Assembly (NCBI GenBank): GCA_964605185.1
Contig: CAZSBF010000002.1
Coordinates: 1 to 64,000, forward strand
DNA length: 64,000 nt
Direction: 5' to 3'
Source: JACRIM01 sp964605185
GTDB taxonomy: Bacteria; Planctomycetota; Phycisphaerae; UBA1845; UTPLA1
The notes under the pieces were generated by a model. The model was given only the letters and a program-made list of their open reading frames with translations. It made no database searches and was not told the DNA's origin. Below, piece by piece: positions 8,272 to 16,676 of this stretch; positions within the stretch are counted from its first letter, which is position 1; every line of letters starts with the position of its first letter. A program made the position numbers and the translations under genes.

Positions 8272-9702
8272 CTATTCCTGTTCGATCGCCACGTGCAACC
8301 TACCGGCACGGACGGCCTTCATAAGAACCTCATGATCGCGTTCGCTCTGGTCGGCATAGGAGAAGGCAAAATCGGCGACCGCCTCGTCAAAGACCTCGCT
8401 CTTGCCGAGGTAGCCGCTGATCTTCGCGGGCTCGCCGGAGCGGGCGTGGGCGCGGGCCAGCGTCCACCCGCATAACTGCGCGTACATAAACATAACGCTC
8501 GGGGTGAAGATCTCCACGAGCGGCTTAATCTTCATGTCCTTGAGCTGCCGGAAGTAGAATTGCCGGCCCTCCACGCCCTCCGACCAGCCGAGGAATAGGT
8601 CGCTGGCCGATTGCATGAGCTTGCAGCCAGTCACGACCCGCTGGCCGTGGTTGGCATAAACGCTCTTGCCTGCGTACGGTTCCAAAACTGAAGGTCGCGC
8701 TTGCTTTATCTGGAGAAACAGGGGGTCCCGGTCGCCGGCCATCAACAGAATCACGCCACAGAAAGTGCCGACGCTGCCGACACCGACCACCTTGATGGCG
8801 ACATCCATAATCTTGAAACGGTCCAGAAGCACGCGCCGATCTTCCGGCAAGGTCTCCCGGTAACCGGCAAAGATTTTCTGGACTCTCGCGTTCATCTCTT
8901 CCTCATCGTGTTCGCGCCAGTGATAGATCAGCGGTGGGTTATCTTTGATTGTCGGCGTCAGACCGCCGGTATGCACCAGACTGGGAAAATCGTGTTCCAG
9001 CACGCTTTTTGCCCGAGCCTTTGCAAGTCGTTTCTCCATGCGCTTGCGGAGTTCTTTATCCTGCATCGTTAGCATTAGTTTCTCGATATCGATGGCCGCA
9101 TACCAAACATCCAGGCATCGCATATCGCTGAATTCGGCCATGTGCTCCCGGTACGAGCGCACACAGGCAAGTGCCGCATCGCGGGCGCAATCCGATTTGA
9201 ATCCGTTGTCACGACAGGCCAAAACGAAGCTGGCCGCAAGGCGCTTCACGTCCCATTCCCATGGCGCGGGAAGGGTCTCATCGAGATCGTTGATATCAAA
9301 GATCACGCGCCGTTCCGGCGTCGCATAGCTGCCAAAATTGAGCAAGTGACAGTCGCCGCAGGCCTGCACGCGCAGACCGCTTACTGGTGTGCCCGACAAA
9401 TCCACGGCCATGTTGAGCGCCGCGCCGCGATAAAAAGTGAACGGCGACTGCAACATTCGCCCGTAGCGAATCGGAATCAACTCGGGAATGCGGCCGATGT
9501 TGGCCTGCTTGAGCAACTCGACTGGATCGGGGCGGTCGTCCGGCACCTTCCACATGGCATGAGACGTGCGCGAACACGATTCTCGGATGCTCTTCCCCAA
9601 CTTGTAGAGTTCATCCCGCGATGAATGAAATCTGTACCCCGTCTCTGGCGTGGTGGGTGCTGCTGATGTTGGCTTCTGAAATGACTCAGTGAGCACTGTC
9701 AT
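8272..9702 (-). CDS. DUF2252 family protein
   Basis: This 476-aa protein belongs to DUF2252, a family of unknown biochemical function with a fold I recall as related to aminoglycoside phosphotransferase/kinase-like proteins. Blocks seen are RMLQSPFTFYRGAA, ACGDCHLLNFGSYATPERRVIFDINDLDET and GWTLARAHARSGEPAKISGYLG, all near-universal in the family. The His/Asn in the GDCHLLNFG block and the Asp in DINDLDE are kinase-like catalytic candidates. The frame is open upstream, but I chose the ATG at 9702, which has AAGGGG upstream. It is a single gene with no informative neighbours. Confidence 0.9.
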   Translation of the reverse strand: MTVLTESFQKPTSAAPTTPETGYRFHSSRDELYKLGKSIRESCSRTSHAMWKVPDDRPDPVELLKQANIGRIPELIPIRYGRMLQSPFTFYRGAALNMAVDLSGTPVSGLRVQACGDCHLLNFGSYATPERRVIFDINDLDETLPAPWEWDVKRLAASFVLACRDNGFKSDCARDAALACVRSYREHMAEFSDMRCLDVWYAAIDIEKLMLTMQDKELRKRMEKRLAKARAKSVLEHDFPSLVHTGGLTPTIKDNPPLIYHWREHDEEEMNARVQKIFAGYRETLPEDRRVLLDRFKIMDVAIKVVGVGSVGTFCGVILLMAGDRDPLFLQIKQARPSVLEPYAGKSVYANHGQRVVTGCKLMQSASDLFLGWSEGVEGRQFYFRQLKDMKIKPLVEIFTPSVMFMYAQLCGWTLARAHARSGEPAKISGYLGKSEVFDEAVADFAFSYADQSERDHEVLMKAVRAGRLHVAIEQE

Positions 9703-9949
9703 GGCGAGACCCCTTGCTTTCCGACGGTTCCTTGGCCTGCAGCAGGCCGCCGGAGCCATCATTGTATCCTAAACTGCAACTATCCTGACGGAATCTTAGC
9801 GAACAAATCGCCTTGGTTCGTGCTTGCTTTGTCGTCGGCAAACATCGGTTACGGTTGCGTGTCGCCGGACTGCTCGGCCTGCAAGACTGCCATGCATCCG
9901 AGCAAGAAAATGCGGACGGTCGTACACCATGTGCTCATTGGTGTTTTTT

Positions 9950-10927
9950 CTAAAATGCCGCGACCCGTTGGATCAGCCAGAACATCGCGACACTGCCGAT
10001 CGCGTAGGTCGGCACGAGTTCGGCCCATCGCGGTACCTGAATCTGGATCCGGCGTAAGAGCGTGAACATCGATAACACCGCGCCGATAAAGAGAAAATGC
10101 CCCACCTCGACGCCCATACTGAAGAAGAGCAGCGCCGTTGGAATATGGCCGACCGGCAGGCCTGCCTCGTTCAGCCCGCCCGCAAAACCCAGGCCGTGAA
10201 TCAGCCCAAACGCCAGGGCCACGATCCACGGGGCGTTGGCGGTGACGCCCGCGATACCACGTCGCATATGAACAATCTCAGCCGCGACAAAGACGATGCT
10301 CAGGGCAATAACGGCTTCGACGGGTGGCGGCGATACATTTACCCAGCCGAGTGTTGCCGCTGTTAGCGAGATGCTGTGCGACACCGTGAATGCGGTAACC
10401 GTCTTCACCAGCTTCCACCCGCCAACCGTGATCAGTATCAACGCTAAGACAAATAGCAGATGGTCAATGCCGGTCAGGATGTGTTCAATACCAAGCCGAA
10501 GATAGACGCCTGCTGTGTTCAACGTCGACAGGCTCGTGGGTATTACCGCTTCCGTGCGCGCCGGCGTCAATCGCTGGGTCCACGATGTTCCGTCGAGAAA
10601 CTCGAACCGCACCAATGCATCGGTCATGGTGTTTTCAAGACCGGCTATCCGCACCGATTGTCCGCGCAATGGCTCGATGGCTTTCAACCAATACGTCTGC
10701 ACCGCCGCGCTTCCGGTATCGCGCGTAACCGGCGGCGTGACAATCTCTGTGCGGCCCGAAAACTCGGCCGACAACGACAGCCGCATCTCTCCGCGCATCG
10801 GCGTCTTGAACAGCACACTGAATTCGGTCGGTTTCTCCTCGCGCAATTCAAGATAGGCCGGTCGCAGTTCGTGGGCGAATGCCGGCACCGATGTCAACAA
10901 CACGAATGCGCCAACAAGCCGCTTCAT
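9950..10927 (-). CDS. HupE/UreJ-family membrane protein
   Basis: This 325-aa protein has a signal peptide (MKRLVGAFVLLTSVPAFA, cleavage before HE). A periplasmic domain of about 120 residues follows, and then about six membrane helices starting at GIEHILTGIDHLLFVLALI. The HxxxGxDH block, HSISLT and GLIHGLGFAGGL are the conserved features of the HupE/UreJ_2 family; some related proteins are nickel permeases. The extra N-terminal periplasmic domain is usual for the HupE/UreJ_2 branch, and its substrate is unknown. Its ATG overlaps the TGA of the PpiC gene (10924-10927), so translation is coupled. Confidence 0.85.
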   Translation of the reverse strand: MKRLVGAFVLLTSVPAFAHELRPAYLELREEKPTEFSVLFKTPMRGEMRLSLSAEFSGRTEIVTPPVTRDTGSAAVQTYWLKAIEPLRGQSVRIAGLENTMTDALVRFEFLDGTSWTQRLTPARTEAVIPTSLSTLNTAGVYLRLGIEHILTGIDHLLFVLALILITVGGWKLVKTVTAFTVSHSISLTAATLGWVNVSPPPVEAVIALSIVFVAAEIVHMRRGIAGVTANAPWIVALAFGLIHGLGFAGGLNEAGLPVGHIPTALLFFSMGVEVGHFLFIGAVLSMFTLLRRIQIQVPRWAELVPTYAIGSVAMFWLIQRVAAF

Positions 10928-11779
10928 TGCGCCGCCTCCAGCTTCCCGATCAGTGGCTTGACGCTTTCGTCGACCTCCACGTCGTACTTTTTCAACAAGG
11001 TTGCGAAGAATTGTTCGTTTGCTTTTGTCTGTTGTTCGCGCTGCCAGTCGTCGAGCACCTGTGCATGCACTTCCTCAAAAGAGCGCCGCTGCGGTGCTTG
11101 GCGCTCACTCACGCGTATAAGGTGAAAACCCAAACTTGAAGCGATGGGCCCATGCCACTTACCGGGTTCGATAGCCAAAACCCTGCCGGCAAACTCGTGC
11201 CCAAACAGCCCCGCCAGCATTGGCTCGTCCACTCTGGCATACTCGCGATCCAGCATGATCGAGTCGCCATGTTCGGCGCCGCCGCCGTTCGCTATTCTTT
11301 CCAGCCCTAGGCGGGCCGCCGACTCGGTCCTGAAAAAGATTTGGTTGAAGGAGACTCGGGCCGGATTCTGGAATTGTTCCGCGTGAGCCTCGTAAAGCCG
11401 GCGCAACTCGGCATCGGCCGGTTCGCCGATGCGAGCAGTGTCTTGCACGAGAAACTCCATCTTTTGCGCCAGACGACGGCGCACGATGGTGTCGCTTTCA
11501 TCCAGACCCAATTCCCGCGCTTCGCGGGCCAGCAATTCCTCTTTGAGGTAGGCGGCGACCAATCCCTTTAATTCAGCCNNNNNNNNNNTCAGCCTGCGTG
11601 GGCGGATGCTGCCGCTGTCGGACCCAGCCCTCTTTCAGCCAGGTGATTTCCTGCGCGGTGATCCGCACCAACCGAGGCTTGTCCTGCGTTCGGCCGCGAT
11701 TAATCCATGCGTACGCACTGAACAGCAACGCGCCGAGTACGAGGAAGTGAAACAGCGGTTCTTTCAAAAGTCGCTTCAT
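10924..11779 (-). CDS. PpiC-type peptidyl-prolyl isomerase (spans scaffold gap)
   Basis: The gene is broken only by 10 Ns at 11579-11588. The flanks share the six bases tcagcc. Joining them there removes 16 bases, leaves 840 bases (279 aa) in one frame, and gives HPPTQAELKGLVAAYLKEE, the expected sequence for this family. The protein has an N-terminal membrane anchor (LLKEPLFHFLVLGALLFSAYAW), a SurA-like helical region with DESDTIVRRRLAQKMEFL, and a parvulin domain (PARVSFNQIFF ... GFHLIRVSERQ). It should catalyse prolyl isomerisation of exported proteins in the periplasm. It overlaps both neighbours by ATGA, so DUF3604 - PpiC - HupE form a coupled operon. Confidence 0.88.
11579..11588. other. 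Scaffold gap (10 N), probably artefactual
   Basis: Ten Ns interrupt the PpiC gene. The left flank ends in tcagcc and the right flank begins with tcagcc. Overlapping them gives an uninterrupted reading frame with family-consistent residues, so the true gap is likely zero with a 6-base contig overlap. Confidence 0.85.
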
Positions 11780-13650
11780 GGCGTATACCAGACCGGCGAC
11801 GTATAAGCCCGATCAGTAACCGTCATTGGAACGTTGTCCGGCATCTTGATGCCGAAGCGCTTGCAGTCATAGGCCGTCCAGCGCGGCGACGGGATTTGGA
11901 TGACGCGGACGTAGTAGAACGCCCGCTGCGTCGCTTCGAACGCCGGGTCCTTCCAATAGGCCGACAGATAAGCGGCTCCGATTGAGTTGCTATACGTCGC
12001 GTTGGCCGCATCCACGGTGTTGCCGACTGAAGTCTTACAGCGACCATCGGCGTCGATCTTGCGCCCACCGGAAACGGCCACGTCGAAGACGCGTTCTTGG
12101 GACTTGCCGTCCTTGCCGAGCCAACCTTTGATGACCTGGATGCGGTCGAGATTCGGGCCGTCCGGATCGCGCATGGCATACACGATGAAGGCTGGCGGCT
12201 TGCCGGCAGGGGCCTTGCTGAGACGGCCTCCCATCGGCACGCCATGGGCGTAGCCATTCGCCGCGAAGTCGGGCCGATCGAGGTCTGCAAGCACAAAGTC
12301 CCAGCCCGCGAACAGGCGCACGACCGGCCGGTCGCCTGTGGTGGCATAGACCTCCTTGCGCTTGAGCGCATCCCAGATTCCTTCGCGGGTGTTCTCGGTC
12401 GCCCAAACGCCGCCCAAGCCCGATGCCTGTTCCTCCCAGACCGATACCACTGGCTTGCCCTCCTTGGAGGCGAGAAGCGGGTTTTTCCAACGCTCGGGCG
12501 ACGGCAATCCGTTGGCAAATTCACCGAAGAAGTTGTCCTCCCTATTGCTGATTACACCCGTGTGGTTATCGCTGCCGCCGATCATCCCGAACTGGTAGGG
12601 GTTGGCTCCGAGTTTGCCGTCCAGTTCCAGTCCCAGCTTGAGCGCCGAGCGGGCGTGAGCGCCTGCCAGCGCGCTGTTGGCAAGCGGCTCCATCTTGCGA
12701 AGATCAACGGCCCACCAGCGTTCGAAATCAGCGAATTCGTCGGTTGGTGAGAGGAAGGGGTGTGTCTCGCTGTCACCCTTGACCTGCGTCACCTCCATGA
12801 GTGGCTCGTGGCTGATACGGTTCTCGGCATAGGCCCGGTCCATCGGTTTTCCTTCGAAGGTCTCCGCCATGAACATGACGCCCGCACTCAAGTTGGGGTT
12901 ATGTGGGATGGCCAGCACCGAGCCGCCCGTCTTCGTGGCGTATGCGTCCATGTACTTCCACAAGTTCGCCGGGTCCTCGCTGTCGAAGAGGGAGAATGGA
13001 ATGACTTGCTTAACGCGGTCGATGTTGTCGCGGAAAATGACGGTGCGATGAAGGTTCTTGCCTCCTGGCGCGCTCGTCCATTCGAAGCCGTGCAACGTGG
13101 TGAAAGCACCCGGCTGGTTGGCCTTCTCGGCAGCTGTAGTGGCACGCATCCATGCCTTGGCCACGAGCTTGCTGGCGTCGAATTCGGCCTTGCCGGTTCC
13201 CATACCCACTACGGCGTCGATTGCGGCTTTGGTCCCCGCTGCCGGGCTCGTCTTGTAAGCGTCGTACCACTTCTTGCCTGTCGGGTCGGCCAATAGCTCG
13301 GGGCTGCCGGCGCGAATTTCATCAGCGACGCCCATGTACTCTGCATGGTCGGTGATCGCGAGCCAGTCCAGCGGCCGATCTAGTTTGAAGCGCACGCCGT
13401 TGTCCACGACAACTTCACCGCCTCTGGCTGCCTTGAACAGGTCGTCGGGTGTCACCGTGATCCCGAACATGCCGGCGTCGAAGGAGTAGCCGGTGTGGAT
13501 GTGAGCAACGCCCCAATAGACACGGCTGGGGAATCTCTGGTCCGCGTAGGGCGCATACTCGGGGTGTTTCATCGCTGCCCTCTTTGCGGCGGCGTCGGGC
13601 GGCGAAGCATCTTCGGATTTGGCGATTCTACTCAGCGGCCCGGCCAACAA
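11776..13650 (-). CDS. DUF3604 domain protein
   Basis: This 624-aa protein (as called) belongs to DUF3604, whose members resemble PHP-type metal-dependent phosphoesterases. Metal-binding candidates are HIHTGYSFD near residue 50, AITDHAEYMG near residue 100 and GSDNHTG near residue 370. The call starts at a TTG. The frame stays open upstream to a TAA just before 13734 and encodes a signal-peptide-like stretch, but it contains no ATG, GTG or TTG before 13650. The best-placed site is an ATT at 13722 behind AGGTAAGGG. The protein is therefore probably exported and the true N-terminus about 24 residues longer. It is the first gene of the coupled DUF3604 - PpiC - HupE set. Confidence 0.85.
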   Translation of the reverse strand: MLAGPLSRIAKSEDASPPDAAAKRAAMKHPEYAPYADQRFPSRVYWGVAHIHTGYSFDAGMFGITVTPDDLFKAARGGEVVVDNGVRFKLDRPLDWLAITDHAEYMGVADEIRAGSPELLADPTGKKWYDAYKTSPAAGTKAAIDAVVGMGTGKAEFDASKLVAKAWMRATTAAEKANQPGAFTTLHGFEWTSAPGGKNLHRTVIFRDNIDRVKQVIPFSLFDSEDPANLWKYMDAYATKTGGSVLAIPHNPNLSAGVMFMAETFEGKPMDRAYAENRISHEPLMEVTQVKGDSETHPFLSPTDEFADFERWWAVDLRKMEPLANSALAGAHARSALKLGLELDGKLGANPYQFGMIGGSDNHTGVISNREDNFFGEFANGLPSPERWKNPLLASKEGKPVVSVWEEQASGLGGVWATENTREGIWDALKRKEVYATTGDRPVVRLFAGWDFVLADLDRPDFAANGYAHGVPMGGRLSKAPAGKPPAFIVYAMRDPDGPNLDRIQVIKGWLGKDGKSQERVFDVAVSGGRKIDADGRCKTSVGNTVDAANATYSNSIGAAYLSAYWKDPAFEATQRAFYYVRVIQIPSPRWTAYDCKRFGIKMPDNVPMTVTDRAYTSPVWYTP

Positions 13651-13818
13651 TGCGAATGCGAAAGCGGCGGTGAAGTGAATGGGGAAGGTACGGCTGGTTG
13701 TGACGGCTGTCTTAATGATAATGCCCTTACCTGTTTCATGGTCTTAACGGACTTGTTGATTGCTAGAGTGGATTCGACTCACGCTCCAATGGTAGCGGAA
13801 TGCATCTCGGCCATCGGA

Positions 13819-15042
13819 TTACCCGGAAGGGATTGTCACAATCGGCGCGCCCTCTTTCGCTTCCGTGTCGGTCAGGGAGAAGATGAACATCGCGAATGAA
13901 AAAAGCGACTTGGATCGCATGTCGCGATCATCGATCCAGAACCAATGACTGCGATACGGAACCGCGACAAACGCATCGCCCGGTCGGTGACGCGAACTGT
14001 GGATTCTGATAAGCGATGGAATCGCCACGCCGTCCACCGAGTCGTCCGGCATGGTCGGGTTCACCCGCTTTTCTTCCACGTGCAAAGCCGGCACATCAAT
14101 ACACGAGGCCGAATCGATGAGTATCTCGAGAACCGATCGCGTCAGAATCGCCAGTTCCTTGTCGTTCCTGGACACCGAGCCATAGGCGACCTTGAGTTCT
14201 TCCGCCAAGGGATCAAGCCCCAGCGTCTTTCGCACAAACGCGATGTCTTCCTCTAATCTCGCGCTCGCCCTTCCCCGCATGCTCATCAATACGTCCTCTC
14301 CGCCCTCCTTCGACCGTTGCACTCTTAGTCCAATCGCGCCCGAATCCTGAATCTTCCGAAGGTGCTCCAAGAGTGGATAGAACTCCGGGTCGGCATGGCG
14401 TGCGCGTCCAGAGCCACCAAACCGATTGTTGACGCCGTTGATGGTGTGTACGCACGTCCGCAGAACCAAATCGATGGGATAGCCAGCCTGAATGAGAGTC
14501 AGGATAGCCGTCGGCGGGATCGGCTTCATCAACGTTCGCGTGAACTTGTCCCCGCTCAGCGGTGAATAGGTAATGGTCGGCCGGTCGGCATAACCACCGG
14601 TGACGCCGAAGTTCTGTGTATTGCTGATAAACGGCTCGCCCAGCGTTGCACCTCGACTGAGTGTTCCCGTGACGGGATCCCCGCTCGCGCCGGTGGCGCC
14701 GTAGGAGTAAATATTGCTTTCCGATTGATTGCTAAACGATCCACCCCAACTGGTCCCGGCGGCGATCTGGAACTGGCTGATCACCGACACAACGTCAAGG
14801 AAAACCGGCGCATCGCCATACCGCATCCTGACCATGTTGATGAGCATCTGCTGCTTCCAGGAATCGCCGATCGCCGTCGTATAGTCGAACCGGCTGGGAA
14901 CAACGGTCGACGGCCCGATGCCGGAGCAGCCCGTGACCAGGAAAATGCAGGCGTAAATCGCGGCCAATACCAGAATCCCAGCGCCGCTCCAAGACCGAAC
15001 GCGTGGCAAAACGGGAAACCCGCGTTTACCTTCGCCATTCAT
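13819..15042 (-). CDS. Predicted lipoprotein, unknown family
   Basis: This 407-aa protein has an N-terminal hydrophobic segment (GAGILVLAAIYACIFLVTGCSG) with a lipobox VTGC, so it is predicted to be lipid-anchored. The mature part begins with SRFDYTTAIGDSWKQQML..MRYGDAPVFLDVVSVISQFQ and later has a Ser/Gly/Tyr-rich stretch. I do not recognise a catalytic motif. I chose the ATG at 15042 because GAGGGAATGGG lies before it; the frame is open further upstream but without a better start. It is 85 bases downstream of a membrane protein on the same strand, which suggests a two-gene unit at the cell envelope. Confidence 0.75.
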   Translation of the reverse strand: MNGEGKRGFPVLPRVRSWSGAGILVLAAIYACIFLVTGCSGIGPSTVVPSRFDYTTAIGDSWKQQMLINMVRMRYGDAPVFLDVVSVISQFQIAAGTSWGGSFSNQSESNIYSYGATGASGDPVTGTLSRGATLGEPFISNTQNFGVTGGYADRPTITYSPLSGDKFTRTLMKPIPPTAILTLIQAGYPIDLVLRTCVHTINGVNNRFGGSGRARHADPEFYPLLEHLRKIQDSGAIGLRVQRSKEGGEDVLMSMRGRASARLEEDIAFVRKTLGLDPLAEELKVAYGSVSRNDKELAILTRSVLEILIDSASCIDVPALHVEEKRVNPTMPDDSVDGVAIPSLIRIHSSRHRPGDAFVAVPYRSHWFWIDDRDMRSKSLFSFAMFIFSLTDTEAKEGAPIVTIPSG

Positions 15043-15127
15043 CCCATTCCCTCTTGCAAACTGACTGGGCTCAATGCTCCTTTGGCTAATACATTGATCC
15101 GCGTTTTCATGATACCCGCCGGCCATG

Positions 15128-16336
15128 CTAGAGAATCACTCCCAGTAAACGATCGATCAACTTCTCCAGGGGGATCATCGTGAGCGTGAGCGGCAGGAGC
15201 GGCAAGGCAATCACAATGGCCAGCCGGATGACGGTCGTCTTGCCGAAAGGAAGAAGGCTCATGTCCCGTGCGACTTCAAAGCTGTTCGACAGATCGGCGA
15301 GGGACTGGATATCCCCGCTTCCGACGAGCGCCTCCCCTTCCGCGGCGTGGCCCTCGATCCACTTCCTGCGAAACTCGGCGACATAGCGGCTGGCGACGAT
15401 GCCATATTCTCGAAGCCCCCTGCGCCTCGCATCCGCCAGGTGGCTCACAAAAAAGAAAAGCGGCATGAGCACGAGGAGCATTAGAACCATCAGCCACACC
15501 ACAATCTCCATCTTGAACTGCGGCAGCGTGGCAGAGTCATGCCAGATCTTGTTGCCGAAGGTGCCGGCCAAAAAGACCGTGTGGGCCAGCAAAACGGGGA
15601 CGAACGCGAAGACGCTCCCACCCAGAAACGCCAAGCCACCGGCCCCATCCGGATGAAGCGCGTTGAGTTGCAGCGGTATGCGCCGCGAAACCTGCCAGAG
15701 AAACCGATACCACACGATTAGGCGAAAATACCAACGAAGCAGGAGGAATCGAAAAATCGTCATACTGACAAAGATGTACCAGAACCCGGCAGGGGTGAGT
15801 TGCGACTGGCCGTCCACCATACTCATATGCCATGTGGACACACTCGTCTGAATATACCGTTGTCCAAACAGTTTTGCCGACGCGAGTGCCAATGTAAGAA
15901 GCAACACTTCGGCCATCACGGAATTTCGCATTCGCATGGCACCGGAAATGACGCCATTGAACTGCGATTCATCGCTTGGCACGACAATGCCCCGATCGAC
16001 GAACTGGCGGACAACGCCTTTGATTCGTCGATGGACGACAACCTCCGCAATAACAAAGAGCGGAATGGACAAGAGGAACCGGGCGTGCATGCCCAAATCG
16101 AGCACAAAGGGAATCGCAACCCCGCTGAATGCCTGGCCTGACAGAACCGTGAGGACAAACAGCGGCAGCCACGCGACCAGCGAAAGCACGATGACACGTC
16201 GGACTGCAAGGTCCATCGAGGGCCTTACCAGCCCCAATCGCATCAGGATTTGAAAAAGCGGCCCGCCCTGAACCAATGAGAAATCAATCTCGTCGTTGAG
16301 TAATTCAGCCGCGGGGCGCGTTGCGACGCTCTGCAT
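15128..16336 (-). CDS. Polytopic membrane protein, unknown function
   Basis: This 402-aa protein has about six to seven predicted membrane helices, for example VIVLSLVAWLPLFVLTVL, FVLDLGMHARFLLSIPLFVIA, AEVLLLTLALASA, MEIVVWLMVLMLLVLMPLFFF and a C-terminal IRLAIVIALPLLPLTLTMI. Conserved-looking hydrophilic parts include WYRFLWQVSRRIPLQLNALHPDGAGGL. I know proteins of this type only as hypothetical. GGGAG lies 8 bases before the ATG. The gene directly precedes the lipoprotein gene at 13.8-15.0 kb, so the two products may work together. Confidence 0.75.
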   Translation of the reverse strand: MQSVATRPAAELLNDEIDFSLVQGGPLFQILMRLGLVRPSMDLAVRRVIVLSLVAWLPLFVLTVLSGQAFSGVAIPFVLDLGMHARFLLSIPLFVIAEVVVHRRIKGVVRQFVDRGIVVPSDESQFNGVISGAMRMRNSVMAEVLLLTLALASAKLFGQRYIQTSVSTWHMSMVDGQSQLTPAGFWYIFVSMTIFRFLLLRWYFRLIVWYRFLWQVSRRIPLQLNALHPDGAGGLAFLGGSVFAFVPVLLAHTVFLAGTFGNKIWHDSATLPQFKMEIVVWLMVLMLLVLMPLFFFVSHLADARRRGLREYGIVASRYVAEFRRKWIEGHAAEGEALVGSGDIQSLADLSNSFEVARDMSLLPFGKTTVIRLAIVIALPLLPLTLTMIPLEKLIDRLLGVIL

Positions 16337-16676
16337 GAACGGACTCCCAGCTTCGCGTTGTGCTCAAACCGGGAAAACCGCATTCCGTTCGCCTTGAATG
16401 CGATCCGTTCTACTGAGCAGTCGCGGCGTTCGCGATGACGTTCTTCAGCCCAAACCCCGCGCTCTTCCCTACGCTCAGCGCCTGGTGCGAATCCAAGTCG
16501 CCGAAGTGCAATTTCCTTACGGATTACTCTAGTCGGGTTGCCGGGCGGATGCCAGTCGGCAATTCGGCCTCATACCTCGTCACGCCTCGTTCACCTCAAA
16601 TACTCGCCCCTTCACAGTTCACGCAAATCACAGATTAGGCATCAAGTGATTTTGAACAGGCGTCCAACAGATTAAC
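16337..16676. other. Intergenic region, 340 bases
   Basis: This lies between the start of the membrane-protein gene and the end of the HAD/2H gene, both on the minus strand. It should contain the membrane-protein promoter. I found no hairpin with a T-run and no gene. Confidence 0.5.

Noticed and set aside
9849..9940. Short minus-strand peptide with a lipoprotein-like start before the DUF2252 gene
   Set aside because: Only about 29 residues (MSTWCTTVRIFLLGCMAVLQ...), no mature part and no neighbour that supports it.
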